A DNA stretch of 64,000 nt from Capillidium heterosporum (Eukaryota; Entomophthoromycota; Entomophthoromycetes; Entomophthorales; Capillidiaceae), in NCBI GenBank assembly GCA_016630905.1, contig WBMQ01000013.1:992001-1056000 (forward strand). Direction: 5' to 3'. The first letter of the stretch is position 1; every line of letters starts with the position of its first letter. The notes below the pieces were generated by a model. That model was not told the DNA's origin. It ran no database searches and saw nothing but the letters and a program-made list of their open reading frames with translations. Made by a program: the position numbers and the translations under genes. Of the stretch, positions 14,316 to 25,829 are shown piece after piece.

Positions 14316-14770
14316 GTCGTTTTATCCTTCTTGAAAGTTGATGTGGTGGAGTAAAAAGTTGCTATAGTTTGAGAGGGAACTTCAACTTCCAATTTATTGC
14401 TCACTTTAGTTGGTTGGTTGACAACGTTCAAATTTACAAACTTTGGTTTTGGATTTCAAAACTTGGGCCTTGGGGTAACGAACTTTTAGCTTTGTTTCCA
14501 ACCTACTTTCGCCGTTCGTATTTATTAGGCCTGCGGCTCTCAGCCTTATGGCCGTGGCACAATACATTTAAACGAATCATATTAAAAGCACCAATAAAGT
14601 AACTATATTTGCTTGGTTTCATAAAGCAAATAGTCGCAACTTTAGAAGATTTGTTGGAAGAGTCAATCAAAACTAAACATAAAGTTACGTCACATTATGC
14701 TTTCAAAACCTCAACCAAGTTCAGCCAATTCTGCTTTACAATCAATTTTACACAGAAACAACCAACTATA
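14316..14770. promoter_or_regulatory. Shared upstream region of divergent kinesin and RMD5 genes
   Basis: 455 nt between the start codons of the divergently oriented kinesin-13 (-) and RMD5 (+) genes, so it must hold both promoters. No specific binding site was identified. Confidence 0.4.
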
Positions 14771-16183
14771 ATGGACTTATCCAATGCATTCAAAGACTTG
14801 AAGGGGTACTATGAATGTTTCGACTCAGCTGTCACCGAAATCGACAAGATGCTGGGAAATCTCGATAGAGAAATAGCACAACTCGACGACCCAGGTAACA
14901 TTCTTTCTATTTAACTCTAAGTAAATATTGCAGGGTACAAGATAGCAAAAAGCACCGAGTTGGAGCATGACCTTAAGCTGTTGGGGATAAAAGTAGAGAA
15001 CTATACCAAGATATTTCACAATCCACTATCAACTATGACAAAAGGCTTAGATAAGGTTGAGATGACTTTAATAATAAGACTAACAACATTTAGAATTTCA
15101 ATTTGGACGTGCGTTTGGCTAGCGACCCCAAAACGTTCCAAGAGCAGGAGTCGACGATAAAACAGATAATTATCCAACATTTTATCCGACAAGGGCAGTT
15201 CGACTTGGCGCATCAATTTTCCCAGGTATATTTTACAAAAAATGTATATATTAATTAGTTTAGGAAGCCAATATAGCTTTCCCAGCCCAACTAAGCCACC
15301 AGTTCCAAGATATGTTTGCCATCTTGAATGATATACGTGAGCACAATTTGCTACCAGCAATTAGGTAAACTTCAGTTTTAATTTATGCTTACTTTTCAGG
15401 TGGGCCCAACTCAACCGAGAAACTTTACATCGCTAATGGCAGTCATTTGGAACTAAATTTACAACGGCTACACCTACTTTCTTTGTTAAATGCTCAAAAT
15501 GGTCCTGAGGGCTCAAAACGTGCCCTCGAGTACGCTTCTCAGAACTTTGGACCGCTTTTGGAGACTCATCCCCAAGGTACACAATTTCAATTTACTTTAT
15601 CTGAAAGTTTACAGAGGTCAAGCGTCTCGTAGGTCTTTTAAGCTTCTCCCACTTGCCTGACTTGAGCATGACCCCCTACGCTGATCAGATCAAGATATCT
15701 GAAGATGCCTGGCCCGAGATCCACTTTATGTTTACTAGAGACTTCTGTTCTGTACTCGGACTTTCCCACGAGAGCCCGTTGTACGTGAGGTAAATAACTA
15801 TCTATTAAAACACAACTAAAATAATTTAGCGTCACCGTTGGTACCGGTGCCTTGCCAGTCTTAGTCAAGATGCAAGCTATTATGCAAAAGTCGGGGAATG
15901 AGTGGTCACAATCACACGAACTTCCAGTAACTATGTATTATATTTTAGTACTAATTTTTAGGTTGAAATTGAACTGGTGGATACCATGCGTTTCCACTCA
16001 ACGTTCATTTGCCCAGTTAGTAAGGAACCGGGTACTCCTAGTAACCCGCCCATGATGATGCCCTGTGGACATGTTATCTGCCAAGAATCGCTGAACAAGC
16101 TCTCGCGTGGTGGGCAAAATTTCAAATGCCCTTACTGCCCTAGCGAATCCTATGCATCTCAGGCTTTACAGATACATTTCTAA
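14771..16183 (+). CDS. RMD5: GID/CTLH ubiquitin ligase RING-like subunit RMD5/GID2
   Basis: Eight exons with 35-40 nt introns. In order: N-terminal helix starting [20 protein letters not shown], a LisH-like segment [21 protein letters not shown], a CTLH segment [28 protein letters not shown], the CRA part ([14 protein letters not shown]), and the C-terminal degenerate [38 protein letters not shown], ending ALQIHF. This is the RMND5/Rmd5 architecture, full length. It is the catalytic-core partner in the GID/CTLH E3 that degrades gluconeogenic enzymes in yeast. One break: after RETLHR the frame meets TAA (15434-15436), and homology resumes at NGSHLELNL in the +1 frame. No intron can fit there, so it is a one-base insertion or a +1 ribosomal frameshift. 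The rest is intact. Confidence 0.9.
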
Positions 16184-16450
16184 TGGACGTAATTGTGCAT
16201 CCGATTGTTATTAAATATCATGTTTTTTATCTTATATAAATAGGTGCTCATGGCTACTTTATTTTATAGTTAGTTTTATCACATCCCTAAACTATACAAG
16301 CTTTGGTACCAATACAAATTAGTGATGGATAGAGCAGTAAATAAGCTTTGTCAAAAATTAGTGGATATTAATATGCGTTTAATAAGCTGATAAAATCCTA
16401 AAAAGCTACGATAACTACAGCAACCATGAAAAACAAACAAATCTAATACT

Positions 16451-17912
16451 TTAAATGAGTCCGCTTCGCCTTACCGCGATGAAAAAGATGAAAGCTAAAA
16501 TGAACATGAAGCCAAGGATGGAGAAAAACCAGTAGTAACTTTCGGTATCATCTTGCCCCGGTACATGTACGTTCATACCCCACAGACCGGTGACGACGTT
16601 CATAGGTAGTAAGATGGAGGCGATAGCCGGTCAGCTTGGCGACGACGTCGTTGGTGCGGTTGGAGACTTGCGTCAACTCGATAGAAATTTGAGCCAAGTA
16701 GTTGCTGTGCGCCCTTGCTAAAACCTTTTCGTAGTGCAAGGAGTTCTGGATCATCGTTACCAAGTGATCTTGAATATCACCGAGGTACAGCTTGATGTCG
16801 GTGCTGTTGGAAGCGTGGATGCGATCGCTGCATCGTAAAATGAGCGCCTTGATGACATCGGGCTTAGAGGTGAGGAGCCTTAAAAGCATGGTGACCTTTT
16901 TACGGGCGTGGCCTATGCGACGCAGCATATCACTCTGTTCTGACTCTTTGAGGATCAAGACGAGCTCGTCGATGGTATCGACTTCCAACTCGATGTGTCG
17001 CATCATGGGGGCGAAGCAGTCGGTGATATCGTCGATGATGGCATAGTTGATCCAGTCGGGAGTTACGCTGATGAAATCTTTAAGCTGCGTAATACGGCGT
17101 AAAACAGAGTTGATGTGGTGGGTTGGCTTGCTGTGGAAGGTCAATATGCCTTCCTTCAAGACAATGTTGTAGATGTTTACCGGGTCCAAGTAACTGGGAG
17201 ACATGGCATTCTGTTCGTAGGCTCTGAAACATACAAAGTAGTACTGCTTGAACAACTCACACTTTTCACGTATTTCTTCAGTTAAGATATCTTCTACGGT
17301 CAGTGGGTGGATGTGGAAGATGCGTGAAAGGGCCTTCATCTCCAACTCGTTAGGAGTTGTGATATCGAACCAGAAGTTTCCGGCTCGAATAGCTTCTTTG
17401 AGGTTGGGGCAAATCTTGTTCAGCTCGAAGAATGATTTAGCGTACACAGCACCGGTAAGTTTGGAATAGAACATGAACCTACTGCCTTCATCCAAGTCCT
17501 AAAAATGATTTAAATGAACAAACTTGTAAATTGTATTCAAATTTACCTCGTTGTTAAGAGATGGCTCATAATGGACATGGTTGATTGAGGTGTCAGGGAA
17601 AAGGGGTGAGTACGAAGACTCCATAGTGAGAAGTTTTTCAAGGGTGTTCAAGTCTATACCGCCTTCATCTTGCTCATGTGGGAAACAGACGTCGTCCTCA
17701 GGATCATTAGGTTGAACTAATTCAGGCACCACCAAAGTTTGGATAGTTGGCTCATTAGCTGCCAATTTAGCAGTTGAATCGACAGAGCTCTTACGGCGCG
17801 TAAAGAACCTTAGCGATGGGGACTTATCGTAGTTGTTGTCAGTCGTAAAGCTGCGTCTGGGGTTGCGCTCTGAGTTTTTGGAGCTGGTCTTCTTGATCCT
17901 ATCGTCCGACAT
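16451..17912 (-). CDS. ALR1: ALR/CorA-type plasma membrane Mg2+ transporter (frame disrupted)
   Basis: The cytosolic N-terminus starts MSDDRIKKTSSKNS and is Ser/Arg-rich. A 48-nt intron near 17499-17546 joins it to the CorA domain: LTVEDILTEEIREKCELF, YYFVCFRAYEQN, TPDWINYAIIDDITDCF, ELEVDTIDELV, and the long helix ELTQVSNRTNDVVAKLT. The first membrane segment and pore motif, AIASILLPMNVVTGLWGMNV, lie one frame away (+1), with the second segment WFFSILGFMFILAFIFFIAV before the stop at 16451. The GMN selectivity motif is the family hallmark. The frame must change between about 16620 and 16635, where one base is in excess and no intron fits. Read without the shift, the protein loses the pore entirely. 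In the family it is a pentameric Mg2+ channel. Start at 17912 is the first ATG; an upstream exon is possible. Confidence 0.88.
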
Positions 17913-18724
17913 CTTAGGCTTTGTATTCAAAAACTGATCTTCCAAGTCGCTTGAACCTACCTATTTATTGTAGTTTGCGAATTGCACTCAGCTCTAAAAT
18001 CTGATTAGCTATGGGTGTAATTACGCTTTAGCTAATGGCTGCTTGAAATTCCTTATCATTCTCATGTTTGGATTGGGGCTTAAAGTGGTCTGTTTGGTTA
18101 TTCCCAAGAATCTGGATCTAAATTAAAAATTTGCTAAATATGTCAAGGCAGGGCTAGCACCACTGTATTTGACAAGGTATATCTGTAAGGATGTTCCCAA
18201 TTACCTTAAAGGTTATCAGTATAAGACAATAGATCAATTCAAAAGTATATTAATACGTAGGTACATGTGTGGTGACTGGGGAAGCTAAATATAACCGTCA
18301 TTTAGGTCCCCAACGTAGAATATATTCATATACATTATTCTTACTATAATAGTGTACTACTAAGTAAGAATGGTGCAAACTAGAAAGACACTATTCATTT
18401 CATGTCAACAAATGCTGGAAATAAGAGACAACAATTTGAAAAGCAGTGCAATATTTAATAAACACAACCAATTCTAATCCTAATAATAACTCTGTGCCAT
18501 CCTTGAATTTCTATGCTCATTTCCTATATCTATCAGCACTAAAGATGAAGCCATTATTTTCCAAGTCAGCCTTATCCTTCCAACTTATTGGCGCAGCCCT
18601 TGACAAAGATTTAGCCAAACCCGCTTCTTCAAAATCCAAAAATCCAGCACTTCCTTTTTATAAACTTCAACACCCAGCACCAACTTAGAGACAATTTCAC
18701 CTTTAGAGATACTATCAATTCAAC
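17913..18724. other. Intergenic region between divergent genes
   Basis: About 0.8 kb between the Mg2+ transporter start and the hydrolase start, which point away from each other. A short open frame at 18446-18688 is Asn/Ser/Pro-rich with no recognisable domain and is more likely leader sequence. Confidence 0.4.
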
Positions 18725-19855
18725 ATGAGTAAAGCCAAGACAATCTTAAAAGAGATACTATTTATGGGCACTGGACCCAGCTCTTGCTTACCCAACGTAA
18801 CCTGCTTAACGCGACCCAATGCCGACTGCAAAGTTTGCTTGTCCAGCTTAACTTCAGAAGGTTATAAAAATAAGCGTAACAACACTTCTGTTCTATTAAA
18901 ACTGTTGAAGGACGATGTTTCAAAGTATCTTTTTTATATCTGTTGTTTACTTATGTTTTTAGAAATGTCTTGATAGATTGTGGGAAGACCTTTTACAGTA
19001 ATTTTATAAGTTTTCATTTTAGTTAATGTTTATAGGCTCCAGCTTACAACATTTCAAAACTAACAACATAAAGCTGATTGATGCCGTCATATTGACGCAT
19101 GGACATGCTGACGCCATTAATGGATTAGATGATTTACGAACCTGGTGCCACTTTACCGAAAATAAATCGATACCCATCTACCTTTCCGAAGCTACTATGA
19201 AGGTCGTTGAAGGTTCCTTCCCCTATCTAGTTGACAGGAATAAAGCTACTGGTAACTTTTCATTTATACTCAGCTTCTAAATTTTGACAATTTTTTTATA
19301 AATAGGTGGTGGCGAAGTATCGGCTTTAGAATTCAATATTATCGAAGCCGATAAAGAATTCGAGGTGGAAGGTTTATCTTTCATACCCTTGTTAGGTAAT
19401 TTATCTTACAACTTTGTATTTACATTTGTAGTGGAACATGGCTTGATGAATAAGGATGAACCTTACTTATCACTGGGTTTTAAATTTCAAAATGTCAGCT
19501 ACATTTCCGACTGTAACAAGATTTTAGACAGTACTTTCAAATTGATGGAAGGATCCAATACCTTTGTAGTCGACTGTTTAAGAAGTAATATTTTTACTAC
19601 CTGTATATACTAATGCATTCGTTTACTTAAACAGCGGACCCCTACCCAAGTCACTTTGGATTGAATCAGAGTGTGGAGTCTATTGAAAAGTTAGGCTGTA
19701 AAAACAACTATCTAGTTGGTATGGCCCATAGGTTAGATCATTATTTATTGGAGAAGGAATGTAAAGAGATTGGTGAAAGATTGGAATTGAATATCGAACC
19801 GTCCTTTGATGGTTTGGTTTTAAAGGTCGATGAGGAAGGTAGAGTTGTATCTTAA
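18725..19855 (+). CDS. Metallo-beta-lactamase-fold hydrolase, PhnP/phosphodiesterase-like
   Basis: Six exons. The protein starts [20 protein letters not shown] and has [15 protein letters not shown] (a Cys pair seen in PhnP-like enzymes), [19 protein letters not shown], the metal motif [49 protein letters not shown] then [14 protein letters not shown], and [12 protein letters not shown]. The order matches the MBL phosphodiesterase group related to PhnP. The final residue of the HxHxDH motif is Ala (HGHADA); as far as I recall some eukaryotic members share this, so it need not mean loss of activity. Substrate unknown. All introns are GT-AG and the whole frame is intact. Start at the first ATG of the conserved N-terminus. 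Confidence 0.8.
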
Positions 19856-20308
19856 TAAATATAAATATTCTTAAATATTGCTCTATTTTATAAACAGTAG
19901 GTATTTATTGAAATAATATGTGTAAATGGTAATAAATATAGGCGTATGATAAGCAAAAATCCAATAGCCGATAAAAGTAAGTATATTCTGCCCCAATCAT
20001 GGAACTTCATCTTGTAATCCATGGGGTTTTCATCATGTAAATGGAATATTGGATATTCTACTTAGAATATCATATCATAACTCAAGTAAAAGATTGTATA
20101 TACTCAACACACACTCTTTTTAATCAATCCTATACTTGGTGCTTTTATCCTTTAATCTTCCACATCCAATAAATTCACCAAACGCCCCAATGTGATAACA
20201 ATTGAAATCAAAGGGAAAGATAGCTGTTAACCAGATTATCTATAACAGGTTTAAAGACCAGTACTAAAAATCATAAAGTTTATTTAAATACAGCCAACAA
20301 AACCTAAT
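19856..20308. other. Intergenic region between convergent genes
   Basis: AT-rich spacer between the hydrolase stop and the stop of the type I membrane protein. No gene seen. Confidence 0.4.
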
Positions 20309-21220
20309 TCAAGCATCCAGCCTGGAATAGCTATTGTTAAGTTTAGTCCTCGACATACTCCTATTCAACTTCTCCACTTTAAAGTTGGACTTGAACTTGT
20401 ACCTCAGAATCGATCCAAACAGATAGGCTATACTACCTACCGAAAAGACACATAGATAGATAATCAGACCTATAGGTAGACCAACCAAAAAAGTACCATC
20501 GGCAACTAACCCTAACTTGTCATTCTCTGACAACTTTTGGTTGGAACCATCTTGACGCTTTATCGATTTTTCGATTTCCACTTTCTTGCTGCTTTCATTG
20601 TCGTCATTACTTTCGTTAGGGTTGGTATCCAACATAAATATACCTTCCGGTTTGGTGCCGATACTGTACTCCTTGTTGGAAAAGAAGATATCCTTGTCTA
20701 AACTTAAAGGTATGCTTTTACTGTTCTTCAAGTCTTCGCCGAACAAAACGCTAAAGTTGTCGAGGAGCATGTCTTCGAACTTGATAGGGCTGGTATCCAG
20801 TTTGGAGACAAAGGAACAGGTGATAGCTGCGTTGCCCTTGGACTTTAGAGATTGGATCGTATTTTGCGTTAGACTTAGGATGTGTTCGCCGTCTTCAAAG
20901 TGACTTAGGTCGAAGGGACCTACGAATCGATCAACTAAAGTTTTTCTAGAGGGGAAGGCGAATTTGAAGTAGAAGGGGACTTGGGTGAGTTCCGAGTTCA
21001 ACTTGTTGAGAATAAAAGTCAAGTTGGACCCGAAGGTTGAAGTCTTTTGGTCGAGGTACACTACTCGGTAGTAAAATTGGACACCAAAGGGGTTGGTAGG
21101 TTCAGCATTGGTTGGTGGTTTAAATTCTTGGGAGGTTGGTACGCTACTTGGTTTTGTATTTTGCCCTGCTACTAAGTTGACGAGCAGTATTAGGTTGAAG
21201 ATATTGTTGAAAAGGTTCAT
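20309..21220 (-). CDS. Orphan type I membrane protein
   Basis: Single exon, 303 residues, not recognised. The N-terminus MNLFNNIFNLILLVNLVAGQ is a clear signal peptide. The lumenal or extracellular part is about 220 residues, with Phe/Tyr-rich beta-like text (GVQFYYRVVYLDQKTSTFGS, FYFKFAFPSR, AAITCSFVS) and an acidic, Asn-rich stalk (NPNESNDDNESSKKVE) with a KR-type basic site (SIKRQDG). One transmembrane segment follows, LVGLPIGLIIYLCVFSVGSI, near residues 243-262, and a basic cytosolic tail ends in KLNNSYSRLDA. The layout suggests a surface or secretory-pathway protein with a folded ectodomain, possibly processed at the KR site; that is inference. A TATA-like element lies about 60 nt upstream of the ATG. 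Confidence 0.7.
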   Translation of the reverse strand: MNLFNNIFNLILLVNLVAGQNTKPSSVPTSQEFKPPTNAEPTNPFGVQFYYRVVYLDQKTSTFGSNLTFILNKLNSELTQVPFYFKFAFPSRKTLVDRFVGPFDLSHFEDGEHILSLTQNTIQSLKSKGNAAITCSFVSKLDTSPIKFEDMLLDNFSVLFGEDLKNSKSIPLSLDKDIFFSNKEYSIGTKPEGIFMLDTNPNESNDDNESSKKVEIEKSIKRQDGSNQKLSENDKLGLVADGTFLVGLPIGLIIYLCVFSVGSIAYLFGSILRYKFKSNFKVEKLNRSMSRTKLNNSYSRLDA

Positions 21221-21278
21221 GGTGGTATTCTTTATTAATTATTGAAAAAAGAAAGATAAAGTGAAGATCTTCCGTTGG

Positions 21279-21286
21279 TATTTATA
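21279..21286 (-). promoter_or_regulatory. TATA-like element of the type I membrane protein gene
   Basis: TATAAATA on the minus strand about 60 nt upstream of the start codon at 21220. Position fits a core promoter; no other support. Confidence 0.4.
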
Positions 21287-22292
21287 AGCTATGATATCGT
21301 TCCTTTTATAATTGATAAAATTCAGAATACGTCTTGTAATAGGAGTTGTAGGTATTCGAGAATTGGAATATAGTTAATTAAAAGGGTTTAAGATGAAACT
21401 TTTAACAAAGGTATAAAGAGTTGGTATAAAAACTGTTCTAAATGATATCCAGGGTAGGTATAAGAGTTTTTAAATTAGATTGTTGGGACATATAAGGTTG
21501 GTAGTATAAATTTCTGCGGCTTAATAATAATATTTGAACTTATAAATTGGAAGGTTCTGCAAAGGAATGGATGCAATAAATTGTTAGAAACGTGGCAAGT
21601 TATTATATTTGATTCGTGCTGCAAACTCAATAACTTATGAATCCATTCCTTGAAATAATAAATCCAATAGCTATAAGTAATAAGCGCAAGCATTGTACTA
21701 TAATTGGATATGTTAAAGTACATTACCGATAACAAATGTTCGTTACAAAAGTTATTTGGAGCTAATTGGATTAGCTGAAATAAGTTTCCCCAAAAATTTT
21801 TTATGGAGGATCCCTTTCATCTATTTATACGAGGGGGATGCTGGATCTAGTCTAAAGGAAGCTCTTACAATCCGAGATAAACTGGGTATTTCTGAGCTAC
21901 TTCTGCAGAGCTTCATTTGCCAGTAGCTAGGAAAAGTTGCCTAATTCCTTGGCTACTTTGTTTAGTTGCAAGATGAGTCTATATACAAAACCACGTGGTA
22001 TTCATTGAAGAATAATAAAGCAATGTTTGGAAGATAGGCTCATGGACTAGTACAGTGGCATGCAATCTTTTGGATGTACCTACGAAAGGTTGAATATCAT
22101 TGGGTTAATATCTGTCACTTTCGAGCATCATATACCTTACCTTTCATACAAACTACCTACAAAATATATTAAGAAAGCTGTAGCCCTACAATAATATCGA
22201 AAAGTATAAAATTTTATTATGATCACTAACCAACCTACAATTAAAGTATACAAGCTAGGCACTATACCAACCCAACTTTCAAAAATTATTTT
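21287..22292. other. Gene-free AT-rich region
   Basis: About 1 kb with no supported gene. A minus-strand open frame at 21475-21735 is AT-driven (Ile/Tyr/Asn-rich) and lacks recognisable motifs. Confidence 0.4.
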
Positions 22293-24210
22293 CTAACTGA
22301 GCATAGGAATAAAGGTAGTTTTACAAGGTTTCGTTTCCATCTGACTGCTTGGACTACTTAAGATATTATGGACGATCCACGATTGGATTGAAAAGGAAGA
22401 TTCGAAACTATAAGCCAGACTCTGGTAACAGAACATGTTGGTCATGATACGAGCAATCAATCGCAACTTGGACACGTTGATGGTCTTGAGGCTAGGATCA
22501 GAACTACTTAAGCTTTGATCAGGATAGTAAGTTGGATTCCCATTTTCAGCAAACACCAAGTCGGTTAAGATGACACCTACAAACGGTAAAGTAGGTTCAG
22601 TAGCCAGAGATTTGAAGGATGAGGTTTTACAGGTCCCAACCAAAGCCCGATACTGCTTGTAGTTATCTTTAGTAGCTAGCAAATTGGTGAGGTAGCTGTG
22701 CAACTTACGGTCCTTGCTACTTAACTTACGCCAAGTTAGAGTTAGTCTAGATATCTGGCTGACATTGATACCAGCAACTATTTCAAAGGCCGAGTTGTAG
22801 TTGTTGAGCTTGAGGCAGTGCTTAGCCACCCTTAGGAATTTGGTTAGGATATCGGCCCGTTGGCCAGCTGAAGATCCACTTAGAATTTCGTTGGTGACGA
22901 AACTAGCAACTTTGTTGAAAAGTTGGATGAGGCACCATAGGTTGGGAGAGTTGTGGTCTCGGTTCAACTTGTCGTTCCAAGCTTGGTGACCTACCTCTTC
23001 GGGTCGGATGGCACAAAAGATCTTGTGTTCCAAAAGCGTCAGCTGTCGGGCAAATTGCTTAGGGTCGAAATCTTTGAATTGTAAGGGCTGCTGTTGCGAT
23101 CGCATGGCTTCACAGTTGACTAACGAAGTTAGGAAATGGAAGTTGCTGTCGTAGATCTGCTTTTCGGCTTGATTATCAGCTACGTTGCTAGTGTCGATCT
23201 CAACCATGATGGCAGTTATAAACTGCTGTCGGTTGCATTCGTTCAGGTCGATGAAAGTTAGTATCGATTTAGTGAAGGTATAGAGGCGGGAGTTATTGTT
23301 AATAAGTTGGCTGTAACTTTGCACCCACTTTTTGATGAGATTGAGTAATTTAAGTTGGATAATGGCGTGCCACTCTTTAGGGGTGGGGGAAGTTGCATCG
23401 TCCTTAGCTAACTCACAGCTGACATATCGGATGAGTATGACTTTGAGCAGATCGAAACTACTCGTGCAGTAGTGATAGGTCGATAGGAAATCGGAGAGAA
23501 AGTCGTTGTCAGTTGGACCGTGGCTAGAGAGGACATGGACTATTCCAATCAAAGTAGCCGATTTCAGCTGAGTTCCTGTTTCATTTTCGCTGGAGCACGA
23601 GTTGCGGGCGGAATCCTTGGAGCTGACGCTGGCCGATGACGAGCTTGTGCCATACTGGAGGTGCGCACAATTTATAGGATCGTAAGTAGGCCATGCCATT
23701 GTCTTGGTGTCGTCGAGATCGATCGAAGTGCAGAACCCCATCTCCAAGTAGAGATCGATTGGTAGTATGTCCCTAAGCTTCAGCTCCAAAGCCTCTTCGA
23801 GCCTTATCGGGGGTAGCTCAGTCAGGTTAGTGGATTGGTACTCCACTTGAGAGCTGATGGACTTGGTGTGAATCGAGTTACGGCTTTTGGTATTTGGGAA
23901 GTTGTTAGGAGTTAGATAGCCAGGTGGTAGTGACTGGTTAGAGAGACGTTTGCGCTCGGCATCCAGCTTCTCCTTGGTAGACTGTCAGTCGCTTTAGATC
24001 TCTTTCAAAGGAGTTGGAAGAGGCAGCACCAGGTTCCCCGCTAAATATCGTCTGCTTGACCCGCTCAAATAGGAGTTGGGTCTTGGTCGGGTGTTGATTC
24101 GTGCCTGACCTCTGGTAGAACGTACTGCGTCTACGTAGGCCGGTTGGATAGTGTAGCTTGTTGGTTGATTTTATAGCGTCCTGGCTTGCATCGGGGAGCA
24201 CCTTTGCCAT
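22293..24210 (-). CDS. Ras-family guanine nucleotide exchange factor (CDC25-type)
   Basis: The C-terminal half is a complete RasGEF pair. The RasGEF_N-like part holds SATLIGIVHVLSSHGP and DFLSTYHYCTSSFDLLKVIL. The catalytic part holds FARQLTLLEHKIFCAIRPEE, VASFVTNEILSG, FLRVAKHCLKLNNYNSAFEI, LVGTCKTSS, and PTLPFVGVILTDLVFAENGN. The family loads GTP on Ras proteins. The N-terminal part starts MAKVLPDASQDAIKSTNKLH (ATG at 24210; other exons upstream are possible) and is basic. The two parts are in different frames: after FERDLKRLT the frame must shift +1 to read TKEKLDAERKRLSNQS (near 23973-23990). A 79-nt intron could be drawn, but the helix is continuous across a one-base shift, so a frameshift is preferred. 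The catalytic frame itself is intact. Confidence 0.85.
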
Positions 24211-25829
24211 ATTAACTAGTCTATAGTTCAAAATTAAGATTAAGGTTGAGTTGCTAAAGTCGATTGAAGTTGGGTAAAGCTTGCTTGGACCCCAGCTTGA
24301 CTTAATCAAAGGTGTGTCGAAGAGTTGATATTGGGCTAACAATAGTTGTGAAAAACTCAAGTGCAGCTACTTATTTTATAAAGGTTAGGTACGCACCTAG
24401 CTTTGTTGACAAAATAAATACTGGATACTACTAAGGTTGTAAAAGGAACTTTCAAGGGGTTATGGAGTAAGGCTTATAGAAGTTTAGTTAAGGGTGTTTA
24501 ATGACTATAGAATAGAGCTGGTATCCGAGTGCGAAACTTACTTGCTGAATTGTCAAGTGCTGACAATCCACATTTACCCTTTATATTGTTTTACGATTGG
24601 GATAAGGATTTAAGACACATACTGATATGGTTTAAGGGTGGCTAAAGGATTCCCATCAGTCTTGCTTGTAATTAAATTTGATATTGAAAATAGTAAGATG
24701 AATACTGGTTATATGAAACAGCTATAATTAGTTGCCTCGCACAGACTGCCCTTTACTATTTTAAGGTCTTTTGTACAAACCTTAAACGCATCCACAGTTG
24801 GAAAGCTGGTGGTTGGTAGCATCTCTAAATTGTTTCTATCAATGTTGGAGGCAGATTCGTAGATAGTAGGATTAGTATGTTAATTAAAATATGCCGAAGC
24901 AAGCTTGAAAAGTTGAAGATCTATTTATCTATAATCGATATTTTACGCTTCTGCAACCTTCTACCTAAATGTTATAAAGTTTAGGTGAAAATCTCTATAG
25001 AAACCTAGCTTTTAGCTACGGCTTTCAGAATTGGACATCTGAAACACATTATTTGCAATAAAGGAGCAAAACATAAAACTTTACTGAAGTTAAACTATAT
25101 ATAAAAGCCTTAATTCAACATAATCAATAGAACATACTAATTCTTATACTTGGTTTCAAATTAATTATCCATCCTTTTATCAATGCTTGCTATAGCTAAT
25201 TATATACGATAGTACTTAGAGGTCAATGAAAAAAGTAGCAGCAGGTAGGTCTGAAAGATCTTAATCGATAAATAAACACTTACAACTATGGGCTCTACCC
25301 AATAATTTACATCGTATATAGATATTCCAAGCATTCAAACACATTGTCAAAGTACGATGGTTTAAATTACACAACCCTTGGTCATAGTATACATTTTCGC
25401 CAATTCTTGAAAGACTGGGATTAAGGGTTTAATGAAAACAGCTGAAATGTAACTACCATCGAAGATAGCTATATCAACCACAGATACAAATTTATGATTA
25501 CTTGGATAGGCTTTTAATGCAATATATATGGTTTGATAAACTTGGAATCTTAATGAGAGATATCGGATAATTGCAGAGCTTTTACTTTGGACTATATTGC
25601 CAATCTTCAAGGTATATACGTACAACTTTTCGTACAAATGGCACTAACATTCAATTGAAATTAACAATTGAATGGGATTTAATTTCATCCACCATCAATC
25701 AAATCCAAAAGTTCTAGAAATCTAAAAGACCAAATGACATAATATACCTTTACAGCCCAATCATCCTTAGTCGATTCATCCAATCTAACTATAACTTGAT
25801 AATCAAAGGCAAAGGTAGAAATATTCAAC
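24211..25829. other. Gene-free AT-rich region
   Basis: About 1.6 kb upstream of both the RasGEF (-) and BET5 (+) genes. A minus-strand open stretch at 25362-25637 has a coding-like composition (LYEKLYVYTLKIGNIVQSK) but no ATG start and no recognised family, so it is not called. Confidence 0.35.

Noticed and set aside
18918-18962. Possible U12-type donor GTATCTTTT in the hydrolase gene
   Set aside because: One mismatch in the donor and no U12 branch site; it fits an ordinary U2 intron.
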